Below are positions 7,245 through 15,518 of a DNA stretch of 34,458 nt, in pieces. Under the pieces are notes generated by a model, which was not told the origin of the DNA, searched no databases, and saw nothing but the letters and a program-made list of their open reading frames with translations. The position numbers and the translations under genes were made by a program. Origin of the DNA: a virus; IMG/VR virus record IMGVR_UViG_3300045999_005286, positions 1 through 34,458 of that record, one strand, 5' to 3'. Position 1 is the first letter of the stretch. Every line of letters begins with the position of its first letter.

Positions 7245-10200
7245 TTATCCTCTGCTTAAACTAATATCTGTATTATTTACACTACCACTGCCAGAAATCA
7301 TAAATGTTGTTGCCTTATTCTGCCCCATAGAAATTGGAACTTTCTTTTCAATTATTATTGGTTGGATTGCGAGTATCATTCCACCTTCTTCAGAATAGGT
7401 AGGATATGTTGTAAGAGATGATACATCTCTCATAGTTGTTTGCTTGGGAATATATTGTTGAGTATTACTAGATTTTGTATTACTTAAAATATTTGGAGAC
7501 TGGTAATTTTCAGTTACATTTTTTGCAGCATTTTCAAGTCCCATCAATACACTCGGATTTATTGCAAGGTCTCCATTAATTGATGTATAAGGACTAACAT
7601 CAAACATATTCATTCCAGCAAACTGGTTTGGTTTTTCATTAGATATTGATGCAAGATATTTGCCGTCGCCATATTTAAGAATTTCCCACTCAACCATTCC
7701 AGTTCCTGTTCTTGGTCCTGTCTTTAATCCAATTTTCTCTGCAGCAGCTTCAGTTAAATCCCATTCTCTTCCACTAATAAATGGTCCTCTATCTCTAACT
7801 TCCAAAGTTATTGACTTACCTTTATATGTAAATCTTACAACTGTACCAAATTTTAAAGATTTATGCGCTACCCAAAGACTATTTCTCTCTAAAACGGGAC
7901 CACCTGCAGATTTATTTCCATAAAATCCAGGACCATACCAAGATGCCATAGATGTTCCTGATTTTAACACCCCAGGTTTAGGTTGTTGTGGCTTTACCGG
8001 TGGCGTTCCCCCCTGCCCGGGTAACTGGAAAATTGGAGGCAACTGTCCTGGTTTTTGCTTGGGATCTGGTTGTTTAAAGATGGGGGGTACAGGTGTTTTT
8101 TGTCCTTTTGGTTTATATGAACCATCATAGTAAAAGTGGACTAAATCTCCTTTAATTGCAGGCCATCTCCATCCAAATTTTGCTCCATTTTTAACTAACC
8201 AATTGTGACCGTTTGTTCCGTCTTGAATATCTAAGGCAATACCATCTCCGTGGTCTGAAGTTCCTAGTGGAGCTGCAGGATAACCAGCATCTATTAATGC
8301 TTGTTGGTGCTCTAAACTTCTATATCCAGAATTTATTATCCATCCAATTTTAGATCCCGCTTCTTTTTGGGCTGCTTTAAACGCTGCTGCTGCATCAGGT
8401 CTTAAATAAACGTCTCTGCCATACCAGTCATTTTTAAACTGCACCTTTAATTCTGCTGGATTCATCTTTCCAATATAAGTCAATTCAGATTTCGTATATC
8501 TTCCATTCTTCCCAGTATTTGGAAGTCGAGGTCCTCCACCACCTCCTCCACCTCCAGGACCAGGACCAGGACCAGGAATGTAAGGAGGCTGTCCTGGCTT
8601 AGTTGCTGGTTTCTTTTTACCCAGTGCTAATTGTTTTTGTACGTCTCTAATCGATGAAGTAATTTTATTTCTAATATCATTTCTGAAGAATTTTGTTAGA
8701 TCAGTTTCCTCCTCTTTCTTCATCCCGCCAGTTCTACCTGGAACTACTCCGCCAGCTTGCATTCCAGAAAGTTGACTTGCAATTCCAGAAACTGCATTAG
8801 TACTTTGGGACTCTATTGATTTGGATGTATTATATGCAATTGAATAAACTCCTTCCAGTCCATTAACAATACTATTGATTGTTCCATCTGATATGTTTTG
8901 ACCGAATGCTGCATCAATAGCAGCACTCATCGCAACACCAATACCATAAGGAATGTTTAGTAAGGTATCACGAACATCTTCTAATGCTTCATATGCACTT
9001 GGTTTTTTACCTTCTCTAAGTTGTTTTTGTTTAAATTGTTCTAGATATTGTGGATATGTTCCCGCACCATCAGCAGCCAACCATTCATTTAGAGTTAATG
9101 GTTTATTCGGATCTGGATATAATCTCTTGATTTCCTTCTTTCCACCAACATCTCTACCTGGTTGTGAAGTTTGAGATGGAAGAGTTAATCTTGTACTTTT
9201 TCTAGTGGTTAAAGTTCTACCCGAACCACCGACGACACCACCAGTTGCATAACGTTTAATCTTACCGCCCCTACTTCTTCCCTGAACTTTTGCTTCTGCC
9301 TTTTTATTCTCAAAGAGAACATCATATAATTTACCTGCAAGTTCCGCACCAACAATACCACCGGCAAAAGTTCCAAATCCAGGCATAATCAAAGAACCGA
9401 CAGCCCCTAGAAGTAAAGTTCCAACACCACGGAATGCTGCTTTACCTGGATTATCACCAAGAGCCCAAGATAAACCAAACTCAACTAAAGCGCCAACAAT
9501 TGGCAACCTTGATAATGGACCTTTTGCAAGCCTTAGCAATTGTCTAGTTGCTTGCTTTCCTGCAACTGCCCTGGATGTCTTTATTGCTGCTGCTTGTACT
9601 GGTCTAACTGCCCTTTGCACTGGACCTCTTGGTGCTGGTCCAGTCGGAGTTGGTGGTTTGGGTGGTTTGTAATTACGTGCATTAGTTGCAAATGTATTAA
9701 TAGCACCAGTGAGTGCCATTCCACCAACCAAAATATAATTAATATATTCATTCAACTTTGATGATAGTTTATCAAACTCTTCCTGAGAGTTTTCTCCACC
9801 AATACTTTTTACAATTCCCCTAAATTTATCATAAGTTTCATATCCCTTTTCAATAAAACTTACGACCGAAGAAAGTATAAACTTAAATACAGTTTCTACT
9901 ACACCATATACTGAAGTAATAACTTTTACAACTCCAAGTAGTCTTGGAAGTTCTTGATTGAATCTAGTAAATAACCAACCAAGCGCTGTAAAGAATAAGA
10001 ATCTTTTAATTCTATCAAGAAAACTTGTTCCCGGAAGAGAAATCTTTGGTAAACCAAATTTTTTCTGTTCTTTCGGTGCCTCTATTCTAGTCTCTCTTTC
10101 TTCACGATTCTCACTTTCCTTACGAAGTCTTTTTGTTTTTTCAGTTTGAGTATCTTCACCAACAACAGATCTTAGTAGAGAGTCAACATCAATTAAAGAC

Positions 10201-10364
10201 TTTCTTACAATTGCAACATTCTGATCGTTTCTTTCTTTAGATAAAGTTGCAATTCTTGTAATATCTGCGGTCTTTTTCTTTATGGATATTGAAGACCCTT
10301 TGGAAATGGCAAGTGCCGAGGAACCTTTTGCTGATGGTAGTAACTTTTGAACGTTAATTGCCAT
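7245..10364 (-). CDS. Tape-measure-like tail protein with M15 (VanY-like) peptidase and RlpA-like domains
   Basis: 1039 aa. Residues 1-110 are basic and polar; about 115-345 hold hydrophobic helices (FLFFTALGWLFTRF, ILVGGMALTGAINTF, VGTLLLGAVGSLIMPG) followed by GGKIKRYATGGVVGGSGRTL, typical of tape-measure proteins. After a poly-Gly/Pro hinge near 605, residues about 625-745 form an M15 D-Ala-D-Ala carboxypeptidase-type domain: GYRSLEHQQALID, zinc motif SDHGDGIALD (SxHxxGxAxD), and HFYY. After a second Pro-rich linker, about 803-895 form an RlpA-like double-psi beta-barrel (MASWYGPGFYGNKSAGG, VRDRGPF). It starts in a TAATG overlap with the 746-aa gene. Probably lies in the tail tube or hub and opens peptidoglycan during injection. 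Confidence 0.75.
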   Translation of the reverse strand: MAINVQKLLPSAKGSSALAISKGSSISIKKKTADITRIATLSKERNDQNVAIVRKSLIDVDSLLRSVVGEDTQTEKTKRLRKESENREERETRIEAPKEQKKFGLPKISLPGTSFLDRIKRFLFFTALGWLFTRFNQELPRLLGVVKVITSVYGVVETVFKFILSSVVSFIEKGYETYDKFRGIVKSIGGENSQEEFDKLSSKLNEYINYILVGGMALTGAINTFATNARNYKPPKPPTPTGPAPRGPVQRAVRPVQAAAIKTSRAVAGKQATRQLLRLAKGPLSRLPIVGALVEFGLSWALGDNPGKAAFRGVGTLLLGAVGSLIMPGFGTFAGGIVGAELAGKLYDVLFENKKAEAKVQGRSRGGKIKRYATGGVVGGSGRTLTTRKSTRLTLPSQTSQPGRDVGGKKEIKRLYPDPNKPLTLNEWLAADGAGTYPQYLEQFKQKQLREGKKPSAYEALEDVRDTLLNIPYGIGVAMSAAIDAAFGQNISDGTINSIVNGLEGVYSIAYNTSKSIESQSTNAVSGIASQLSGMQAGGVVPGRTGGMKKEEETDLTKFFRNDIRNKITSSIRDVQKQLALGKKKPATKPGQPPYIPGPGPGPGGGGGGGGPRLPNTGKNGRYTKSELTYIGKMNPAELKVQFKNDWYGRDVYLRPDAAAAFKAAQKEAGSKIGWIINSGYRSLEHQQALIDAGYPAAPLGTSDHGDGIALDIQDGTNGHNWLVKNGAKFGWRWPAIKGDLVHFYYDGSYKPKGQKTPVPPIFKQPDPKQKPGQLPPIFQLPGQGGTPPVKPQQPKPGVLKSGTSMASWYGPGFYGNKSAGGPVLERNSLWVAHKSLKFGTVVRFTYKGKSITLEVRDRGPFISGREWDLTEAAAEKIGLKTGPRTGTGMVEWEILKYGDGKYLASISNEKPNQFAGMNMFDVSPYTSINGDLAINPSVLMGLENAAKNVTENYQSPNILSNTKSSNTQQYIPKQTTMRDVSSLTTYPTYSEEGGMILAIQPIIIEKKVPISMGQNKATTFMISGSGSVNNTDISLSRG

Positions 10365-12604
10365 TATCCTTCAATCCCGTAGATAATTGCGTTCTGTACT
10401 CTTGTACCTGAACCTGCCAGTGAAGTTGCAGAAAATATAGGAACTTGAGTTCCTGCAGGAGTACTACCCATAGCAGATCCGGATGGTGAAGTAATAGGAG
10501 GTAAAGTAACTGTACTTACGTTTTGGTTTCTTCTTGGCAATGGTCTAATATTTGATTTATTCACATTCATTTTAAATGGTGTTGAGTTACTGTCGGTACT
10601 AGCAACTAACTTATCGATCAAAGAAATACCAAGACGATTTACAGTGTCAACTGGAAGAACATATTCACCAGGTTGCAATGCAGCAAGTTGTCTGTCTGCT
10701 GTTGCTCCACGAATATTCATTCCAGTATTTTCTTTTATCAATCCACCACCGTTATATTTCTGAGGATCATATGTACGATTAAACAAAATTTTATTCAATC
10801 TATTTGGTATAATTCTAGACTTAATTTCTTCTTGTTCTATTATTGCATCAGTTCCACCTCCACCACCACCCAGTTCTCTAGGTAGTTTATAACTTTGATT
10901 TCGAATTAATCCTCCACCCTGATATCTACCAAACTGACCTGTTTTAGCTGCATATTTTGCTGTTGCCACACCTCTTGCTTTTTGCATCTTCTCATAAGCA
11001 GGACCGCTCTGTGGAGTAGACCCTTGCATTTGAGTTAGTGCTGAGTAAAGTCCAAGTCTTGGAAGACCTCTTTCAACTGCCTGACGACCAAGTGGAGTGG
11101 GTCCAGTTCCCAATCCTTTTGTAAAGGACCATAGTGGATTCCATCCTTTAAATCCGGATGGAGTTTGAAATTTTCCTCTTTGGGAAATATCATCTTTGAA
11201 AAGTTGTCTCCATCCAGCAGAAGATTCATTAGGAATTCTAACGTTTCTTCCTTTATTATACCAATTTACCAATCCACCACCCTGAAATCTTGGTATTTTT
11301 GTAGAAAGTCTCTTTAGTATTCCACCACTATTAAATCTACCAAAACGAGGTTGATTTGCACCGGAACCACCATAATACTTATTGAGAGAGAGAAAAGTAT
11401 CAGCACCTAGAGCATCAACTGTCGGTTTGTTTATAACAACCTCACCAGGCATTGCTGCAATCAATTGAGTATCAGGACCAAATCCAGATATTGAATGACC
11501 GGTATTTCTATCGATACCAAAATATCCATTCATTAAATCTAAAATAGAACCACCGCCGGCAGCACCTTGCAATAATCCGTAAGGTGTCGTTGCTCCCATA
11601 TTACCGACACTAGGAGCAGTATCTGCCATCGTGTCAGTTCCTTGAACTCCCAAACCTTCTCCCGTTTGGGCTCTTGCTTTATTTGCTGCTTGAACCGGTG
11701 CTGCGTTTTGCTGTCCGGTGACTGCGTTAGCAGCAGCTGCCAACCCAATGGCAGCAGCAGGAACAGCAACCCAAGGGTTCAATAAAACTCTACCTAAACT
11801 TTTAATTGCTCCACCAATTCTTGGAATCTGTGCTACTAATTTTCCAGCAAATCCACCAACAAGTGAAAAAACTCCTCTGACAAATTTACCAAAAGGAGTT
11901 AAGAAAAGAACAGCAGCACCCAGTAAAGTCGGCCACCAATCTTTTAAAAATCTTGATAAGACTTCTACTTTAGTTTTGTTCTTTGGATCATTAAACCAAT
12001 TCATCAATTGAGTAAATGCTCTACCCAATAAAGTGAAGAATATAAATCTCCAAATGCGATCTATAATTCCTTGAAATGGTGCAACAAATTTCTTTGTCAC
12101 ATCTGCAACAGCAGCCATTCCTTTTCTTAATCCCTCTAATCCAGCCTCTCTTTTTGACCTTCTTTGTTTCTCATACTCTCTTCTTTCGTCTTCACTTGCA
12201 TCTTTTCTGAAATTAAAAAAGTTTGATAATGTCTTTTTAATAGACTCAAGAGGTCCTTGAAGTGGAGAAAGATCTGCAGGTTGAACTTGTGTGGATTGTA
12301 TATCTCCGGTTGCTGCAGGTAATAGTGGTGTAGATATTGGTTGGACTGCTGGTTTTAAAAACTTTGTTGTTGCTACATTGCTTGCATTTATCTTTTGTCT
12401 TGGTTTAAATCTACCTTTCTTACCTCTTATCCTCTTTTTTTCATTTGAAAGGAGTGCAAGTTCTTCAAGAGGCAATCTTTTTTGTCCTGTAACTATTGCC
12501 TCCCGAATCAAAGTCAAATATGTATCATAATCTAAGTCAAAAACATCCGTTAGACCCAGTAGCCTTAAAATTCTTACGTCTATTTTTTCGGATACTGAGT
12601 TCAT
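10364..12604 (-). CDS. Tape-measure-like tail protein
   Basis: 746 aa. N-terminal 150 residues are charged and helical. From about 170 come hydrophobic helices (IWRFIFFTLLGRAFTQLMNW, LLGAAVLFLTPFGKFVRGVF, AVPAAAIGLAAAANAV). The C-terminal half has repeated (F/Y)xGGG(L/I)(V/I/L) motifs (FNSGGIL, FQGGGLV, YQGGGLI, YNGGGLI) and two copies of an L(I)AAxxPGExV...V..LG segment near residues 388 and 646, a recurrent feature at the end of tape-measure proteins. The phage has two such large proteins in a row; this one has no enzymatic domain. The segment DRIWRFIFFTLLGRAFTQL resembles DRIKRFLFFTALGWLFTRF of the next gene, suggesting duplication. ATG follows the TAA of the 57-aa ORF directly. Confidence 0.7.
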   Translation of the reverse strand: MNSVSEKIDVRILRLLGLTDVFDLDYDTYLTLIREAIVTGQKRLPLEELALLSNEKKRIRGKKGRFKPRQKINASNVATTKFLKPAVQPISTPLLPAATGDIQSTQVQPADLSPLQGPLESIKKTLSNFFNFRKDASEDERREYEKQRRSKREAGLEGLRKGMAAVADVTKKFVAPFQGIIDRIWRFIFFTLLGRAFTQLMNWFNDPKNKTKVEVLSRFLKDWWPTLLGAAVLFLTPFGKFVRGVFSLVGGFAGKLVAQIPRIGGAIKSLGRVLLNPWVAVPAAAIGLAAAANAVTGQQNAAPVQAANKARAQTGEGLGVQGTDTMADTAPSVGNMGATTPYGLLQGAAGGGSILDLMNGYFGIDRNTGHSISGFGPDTQLIAAMPGEVVINKPTVDALGADTFLSLNKYYGGSGANQPRFGRFNSGGILKRLSTKIPRFQGGGLVNWYNKGRNVRIPNESSAGWRQLFKDDISQRGKFQTPSGFKGWNPLWSFTKGLGTGPTPLGRQAVERGLPRLGLYSALTQMQGSTPQSGPAYEKMQKARGVATAKYAAKTGQFGRYQGGGLIRNQSYKLPRELGGGGGGTDAIIEQEEIKSRIIPNRLNKILFNRTYDPQKYNGGGLIKENTGMNIRGATADRQLAALQPGEYVLPVDTVNRLGISLIDKLVASTDSNSTPFKMNVNKSNIRPLPRRNQNVSTVTLPPITSPSGSAMGSTPAGTQVPIFSATSLAGSGTRVQNAIIYGIEG

Positions 12605-12778
12605 TTATCGTTGTTGCTGTGCCTTTTGTTCTTCTTCCTCTAGATGAATCTTGAGAAGTCCAACATAAATGTCTCTTTCCCAAGGAATCATATTTTCAAT
12701 CTCTGTTAATGAATATTTATGGAACTGCATCAACGAAAAATTTAACCTGAAATAATTCTCCAGGTCCATATGGGCCAT
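12605..12778 (-). CDS. Small tail-assembly ORF (57 aa), candidate -1 frameshift extension of gp26
   Basis: 57 aa from ATG 12778 (MAHMDLENYFRLNFSLMQFH), ending QKAQQQR. The pattern HKYSLTEIENMIPWERDIYV resembles the small second part of tail-assembly chaperone pairs found before tape-measure genes. It lies exactly between gp26 and the tape-measure genes. No Shine-Dalgarno is obvious before its ATG. The frame is open upstream of this ATG into the T-TTT-TTC heptamer at the end of gp26, so it can be made as a gp26 extension of total about 298 aa by a -1 shift, in the manner of lambda gpG-GT. Whether it is translated alone, as a fusion, or both cannot be told from sequence. Confidence 0.7.
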   Translation of the reverse strand: MAHMDLENYFRLNFSLMQFHKYSLTEIENMIPWERDIYVGLLKIHLEEEEQKAQQQR

Positions 12779-12780
12779 TC

Positions 12781-13500
12781 CTATGCGAAAAAACTTGATA
12801 ACCCTTCTAGAACAACTTCACTTTCAACTTCGGTTTTTGGATTTTTTACCTTAATAGAATGAGAGAGTTTAGGCATCGTTTCAAAGAACTTTTCAATTTC
12901 CTTAAACTGAACGGAATTCATTTGATCCAGAAACTCCATTAATTCTTTTTTAGTAACATCAGATGCAACCCAAACTTCATCCTCAGTAAAGATTTTATCA
13001 ATACAAGATCCAATCAATTCAAATGATTGGTCCATCGTATTATCAGCAGTAAAATCAAAATTACTCTTAATGAATTGGTCTAAAGATGGATACTTCATTT
13101 CCATCATAATAGAATCATCAAGTTTAATTTTTTTATTATGTTCGGAATTTTTTTGAACTTTGATATCATCTACAAGGATTTTTACTGGAACGGTAGTTTC
13201 TCCATCATCAGGACAAAGAATATTTACTTCAATTTGTTCTCCAACAGACTTGCCGCGAATGTTAAGAAAAAGATATTCAATGTCAAACGTAGGAAGAGAC
13301 TCTACTTTAATTCCCTTCGTTTCGATGCAATTTTTGATAACTGTTTTAATTGCATTAGTAATCTGTTTTGTATCTTCAGATTCTAATGCAAGAACTAAAA
13401 GTTTTTCTTCTCTTACAAGGAAAGGTCTATATTTAATTACTTGTCCGCTTGATGGCAACTCAAGTTCATAAGTTGGTGTCGAAATCTTAGGTAAAGGCAT
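12781..13500 (-). CDS. gp26: Baseplate hub/assembly protein gp26 (T4 baseplate family)
   Basis: 239 aa. The N-terminus MPLPKISTPTYELELPSSGQ, then YRPFLVREEKLLVLALES, is the signature of the T4 gp26 baseplate family; a Cys-containing beta region (VEVNILCPDDG-like, read VNILCPDDGETTVPV) and C-terminal helices follow, ending in LEGLSSFFA. T4 gp26 is 208 aa, a hub-assembly component. The end of the gene reads AGT TTT TTC GCA TAG: a T-TTT-TTC slippery heptamer two codons before the stop, with the downstream 57-aa ORF in the -1 frame. A late-promoter motif TAATAAATA lies 28 nt before the start. It precedes the tape-measure genes, where tail chaperones normally sit. Confidence 0.8.
   Translation of the reverse strand: MPLPKISTPTYELELPSSGQVIKYRPFLVREEKLLVLALESEDTKQITNAIKTVIKNCIETKGIKVESLPTFDIEYLFLNIRGKSVGEQIEVNILCPDDGETTVPVKILVDDIKVQKNSEHNKKIKLDDSIMMEMKYPSLDQFIKSNFDFTADNTMDQSFELIGSCIDKIFTEDEVWVASDVTKKELMEFLDQMNSVQFKEIEKFFETMPKLSHSIKVKNPKTEVESEVVLEGLSSFFA
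12787..12793 (-). promoter_or_regulatory. Candidate -1 ribosomal frameshift site T_TTT_TTC
   Basis: In the gp26 reading frame the codons AGT TTT TTC contain the X_XXY_YYZ-type heptamer T TTT TTC, followed by GCA TAG. A -1 slip continues CGC ATA GGA ATG GCC, in frame with the 57-aa ORF. Ten bases further on, GGCCCATATGGACC can form a short hairpin. Known parallel: frameshifted tail-assembly chaperones (lambda G/GT). Confidence 0.6.
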
Positions 13501-13527
13501 AATGTCCTATAGAAACTTCAGTGTGAT

Positions 13528-13536
13528 TATTTATTA
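13528..13536 (-). promoter_or_regulatory. Late promoter motif TAATAAATA
   Basis: Minus-strand TAATAAATA in the 42-nt gap between gp54 and gp26, 28 nt before ATG 13500. Contains AATAAATA, one mismatch from the T4 late element. Confidence 0.45.
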
Positions 13537-13542
13537 TTAGAA

Positions 13543-14562
13543 TCAAAGATTAAATCCGGGGATATTAGTATTAAAAGGATTCTGGTTTAGTAAAAATCCA
13601 CCCTGACCGAATGTATCCACATCAGATTGAAAAATTGGATTATTAGATGGAGAATTTGGATTAGATGGAAAAAGTGGATTGGGAATTCCTGCTGGGGTTC
13701 CTGGAATTGGTTCAAGACCAGAATTTACCCCAGAATATCCAATGTTGTTAAGAACGTATCTATTGTATGTAAATGATACGGTACACTTCAAAAGTTGAGA
13801 TGAATCATAAGATACTGGCATAGAATTTATACTAATTGGGTATGCCTGTATAAAAGTATACTGCAAATATTCTCCATTATAATCCTTTTCAAATTTATTA
13901 AGAAAAACTTCTTTTGATCTATATCCATTTGGACCATCTGGAAATCTAACTCTATAAAAATAATTTTCATCTTGTGCCTTACTGGTTTCACCCATTGCAT
14001 ATCTAATCCAACTCTCAAAAAATCTTATTACATTATATCCAGACCCAATCACACCAGCATCAACCAGAAAAGTAAAGTCAGTTGTATTATCATATTGTTT
14101 ACGATATCCAATCCTTTCAGTAATGCCAGTATAATCATCATTAATTTCATTAGTAAGAAGAGATGATCCTGGAAGAGATGCTTCGGTACAGGACAAAGAA
14201 AAGAACTCATCATTACCATTGTAATTTGTTATAGATCTTATTGATTGTGGAGGATTAATCCACAACTGAAAATGAGAGGTAAGTGCAGGTCTTAATAAAG
14301 CAGATTTTACACTATGTCCTGGACCGCTATAAGATTGTATATCTGCAGAAACTGGTCTTGGTGATGATGTTCCTCCTGGGGTTGTAGTTGGTGATCCATT
14401 TCCGGGACCAGGTTGTTCTCCAGTTGGAATTTTAGGAACTCCTGGCGCAGGAAATGGTGCAGTCTCTGTGCCTGGAGTTGGTGGTCCATAATATCCTGGT
14501 TTTTCATTTCCGGGAGCAGGTTTATTAGGATTGTATGGAATTACTGGCAACTGAATAGCCAT
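13543..14562 (-). CDS. gp54: Baseplate tail-tube initiator gp54 (gp19-like fold)
   Basis: 339 aa. The first 75 residues are a Pro/Gly-rich linker (PGTETAPFPAPGVPKIPTGE). From about 85 to 285 the sequence follows the tail-tube/gp54 family: LLRPALTSHFQLWINPP, FFSLSCTEASLPGSS, TERIGYRKQYDNTTDFTFLV, RFFESWIRYAMGE, then YTFIQAYPISINSMPVSYDS and a final strand VSFTYNRYVL. The C-terminal 50 residues are again low-complexity Pro/Asn/Gly. In T4 gp54 caps the baseplate and starts tube polymerisation with gp48; here gp48 is on the opposite strand, so the pair is divergently placed. The Pro-rich extensions at both ends are longer than in T4 gp54. Confidence 0.75.
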   Translation of the reverse strand: MAIQLPVIPYNPNKPAPGNEKPGYYGPPTPGTETAPFPAPGVPKIPTGEQPGPGNGSPTTTPGGTSSPRPVSADIQSYSGPGHSVKSALLRPALTSHFQLWINPPQSIRSITNYNGNDEFFSLSCTEASLPGSSLLTNEINDDYTGITERIGYRKQYDNTTDFTFLVDAGVIGSGYNVIRFFESWIRYAMGETSKAQDENYFYRVRFPDGPNGYRSKEVFLNKFEKDYNGEYLQYTFIQAYPISINSMPVSYDSSQLLKCTVSFTYNRYVLNNIGYSGVNSGLEPIPGTPAGIPNPLFPSNPNSPSNNPIFQSDVDTFGQGGFLLNQNPFNTNIPGFNL

Positions 14563-14563
14563 T

Positions 14564-14571
14564 TATAAATA
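14564..14571 (+). promoter_or_regulatory. Late promoter TATAAATA
   Basis: A perfect T4-type late element TATAAATA on the plus strand, 20 nt before ATG 14592, in the 29-bp gap between divergent gp54 and gp4. It is the first element of the plus-strand structural operon. Confidence 0.7.
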
Positions 14572-14591
14572 CTTTTACTAATATATTATGT

Positions 14592-15044
14592 ATGCTGGAA
14601 ATGGCAGAAAGTATTAAAAGCATCTACAAACCATCTTATCCAGAAAAATATCAAGGTGATGCAAACAACATTATATGCAGAAGTAGTTGGGAACGTAAGT
14701 TCTGCTATTACTGCGACCATAACCCAAGTATTATATCTTGGGCGTCTGAAGAATTTTGTATCGGATATGTGTCACCAGTAGATGGTAGGGTACACCGATA
14801 CTTTCCGGATTACTTAATTAAGGTGAAAGAATCATCTGGAAAGATTAAAACTTATGTGATTGAGGTAAAACCAAAAAAGCAAACTGTTCCACCAAAACAA
14901 AAATCAAGAGTGACTAAATCATATCTTCACGAATGTAGAACCTATGCAGTAAATCAAGCGAAGTGGAACGCAGCAAAAGAATGGTGTGCGGATAGAATGT
15001 TAGAATTTAAGGTCATTACAGAAGAAGAGTTGGGTATCAAGTAA
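14592..15044 (+). CDS. gp4: Head completion protein gp4
   Basis: 150 aa. The sequence matches the T4 gp4 (gp50/gp65) head-completion family, which shares a TnsA-like nuclease fold: ICRSSWERKFCYYCDHNPSI, ISWASEEFCIGYVSPVDGRV, HRYFPDYLIKV, and YVIEVKPKKQTVPP with the D...ExK type residues (FPDYL...IEVKPK) of such nucleases. It completes the head before tail attachment. Start: ATG 14592 gives MLEMAESIKS; an internal ATG at 14601 (MAESIKSIYKPSYPEKY) fits the family N-terminus better, and neither has a clear Shine-Dalgarno. A TATAAATA late promoter lies just upstream. It ends in a TAATG overlap with the next gene. Confidence 0.85.
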   Translation: MLEMAESIKSIYKPSYPEKYQGDANNIICRSSWERKFCYYCDHNPSIISWASEEFCIGYVSPVDGRVHRYFPDYLIKVKESSGKIKTYVIEVKPKKQTVPPKQKSRVTKSYLHECRTYAVNQAKWNAAKEWCADRMLEFKVITEEELGIK

Positions 15045-15439
15045 TGGCACAAGGTTTCGGTCAATATCAAGAAAAAGCGTCTACCACTCCAAGAATTAAA
15101 GAACTTCTTAAAAGAATTGGTAGGGAAGAACTGAGCGATCCTGAAGATATAATGTTAGTGATTATAGACGTATTAAAGGAAGAAGTATTATATCCAGAAC
15201 CAGGAAAATTTTATACATTCATTTACAATCCCAAAACACCTAATATTGAATACGATCAGCATCCATTAATTGCTTGCACTGAACTTTATGGGTGGGGGTT
15301 TAAAGGTTTGAATTTTCACTGGAGAAAATCTAGAAATTATACTTGGGAAGAAATTGCAGGGAAACTTCACGTCGTAAAGTATAATGAGTTAGACGAATTA
15401 ATTGGTTTGCAGTATGGAAAATTCCGTCTAAATAAATAA
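15044..15439 (+). CDS. Conserved virion-module protein, 131 aa
   Basis: 131 aa. Central motif: YPEPGKFYTFIYNPKTPNIE, then YDQHPLIACTELYGWGFKGL, then NFHWRKSRNYTWEEI. The pattern Y-x-F-x-Y-x(4)TP-x(3)YD-x-x-PL...G-x-N-x-HW recurs in small structural proteins of many large phages, often beside head-completion or baseplate genes. I do not give it a T4 name: the T4 gp53 assignment fits the 16879-17901 gene better. It is translationally coupled to gp4 by TAATG and its last codons contain the late promoter for gp48 (CTAAATA at 15428). Likely a head-tail joining or wedge component. Confidence 0.7.
   Translation: MAQGFGQYQEKASTTPRIKELLKRIGREELSDPEDIMLVIIDVLKEEVLYPEPGKFYTFIYNPKTPNIEYDQHPLIACTELYGWGFKGLNFHWRKSRNYTWEEIAGKLHVVKYNELDELIGLQYGKFRLNK
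15428..15434 (+). promoter_or_regulatory. Late promoter motif CTAAATA
   Basis: CTAAATA on the plus strand in the last codons of the 131-aa gene, 84 nt before gp48. Leaves a leader that can fold over the gp48 ribosome binding site. Confidence 0.5.
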
Positions 15440-15455
15440 AAACCTCCCCATATAA

Positions 15456-15518
15456 ATGTCTCATACTCTACAAACAATTGAGATTCTTAATCCGCCCACA
15501 TTTGGGAGGAGAGGTTAA
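15456..15518 (+). CDS. Possible leader peptide of gp48 (20 aa)
   Basis: ATG 15456 opens a 20-codon frame (MSHTLQTIEILNPPTFGRRG) ending in TAA that overlaps the gp48 ATG as TAATG. It has no Shine-Dalgarno of its own (upstream is AACCTCCCC). If translated, it would couple translation to gp48 and keep the leader structure open. Could equally be chance; only the coupling geometry supports it. Confidence 0.25.
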   Translation: MSHTLQTIEILNPPTFGRRG

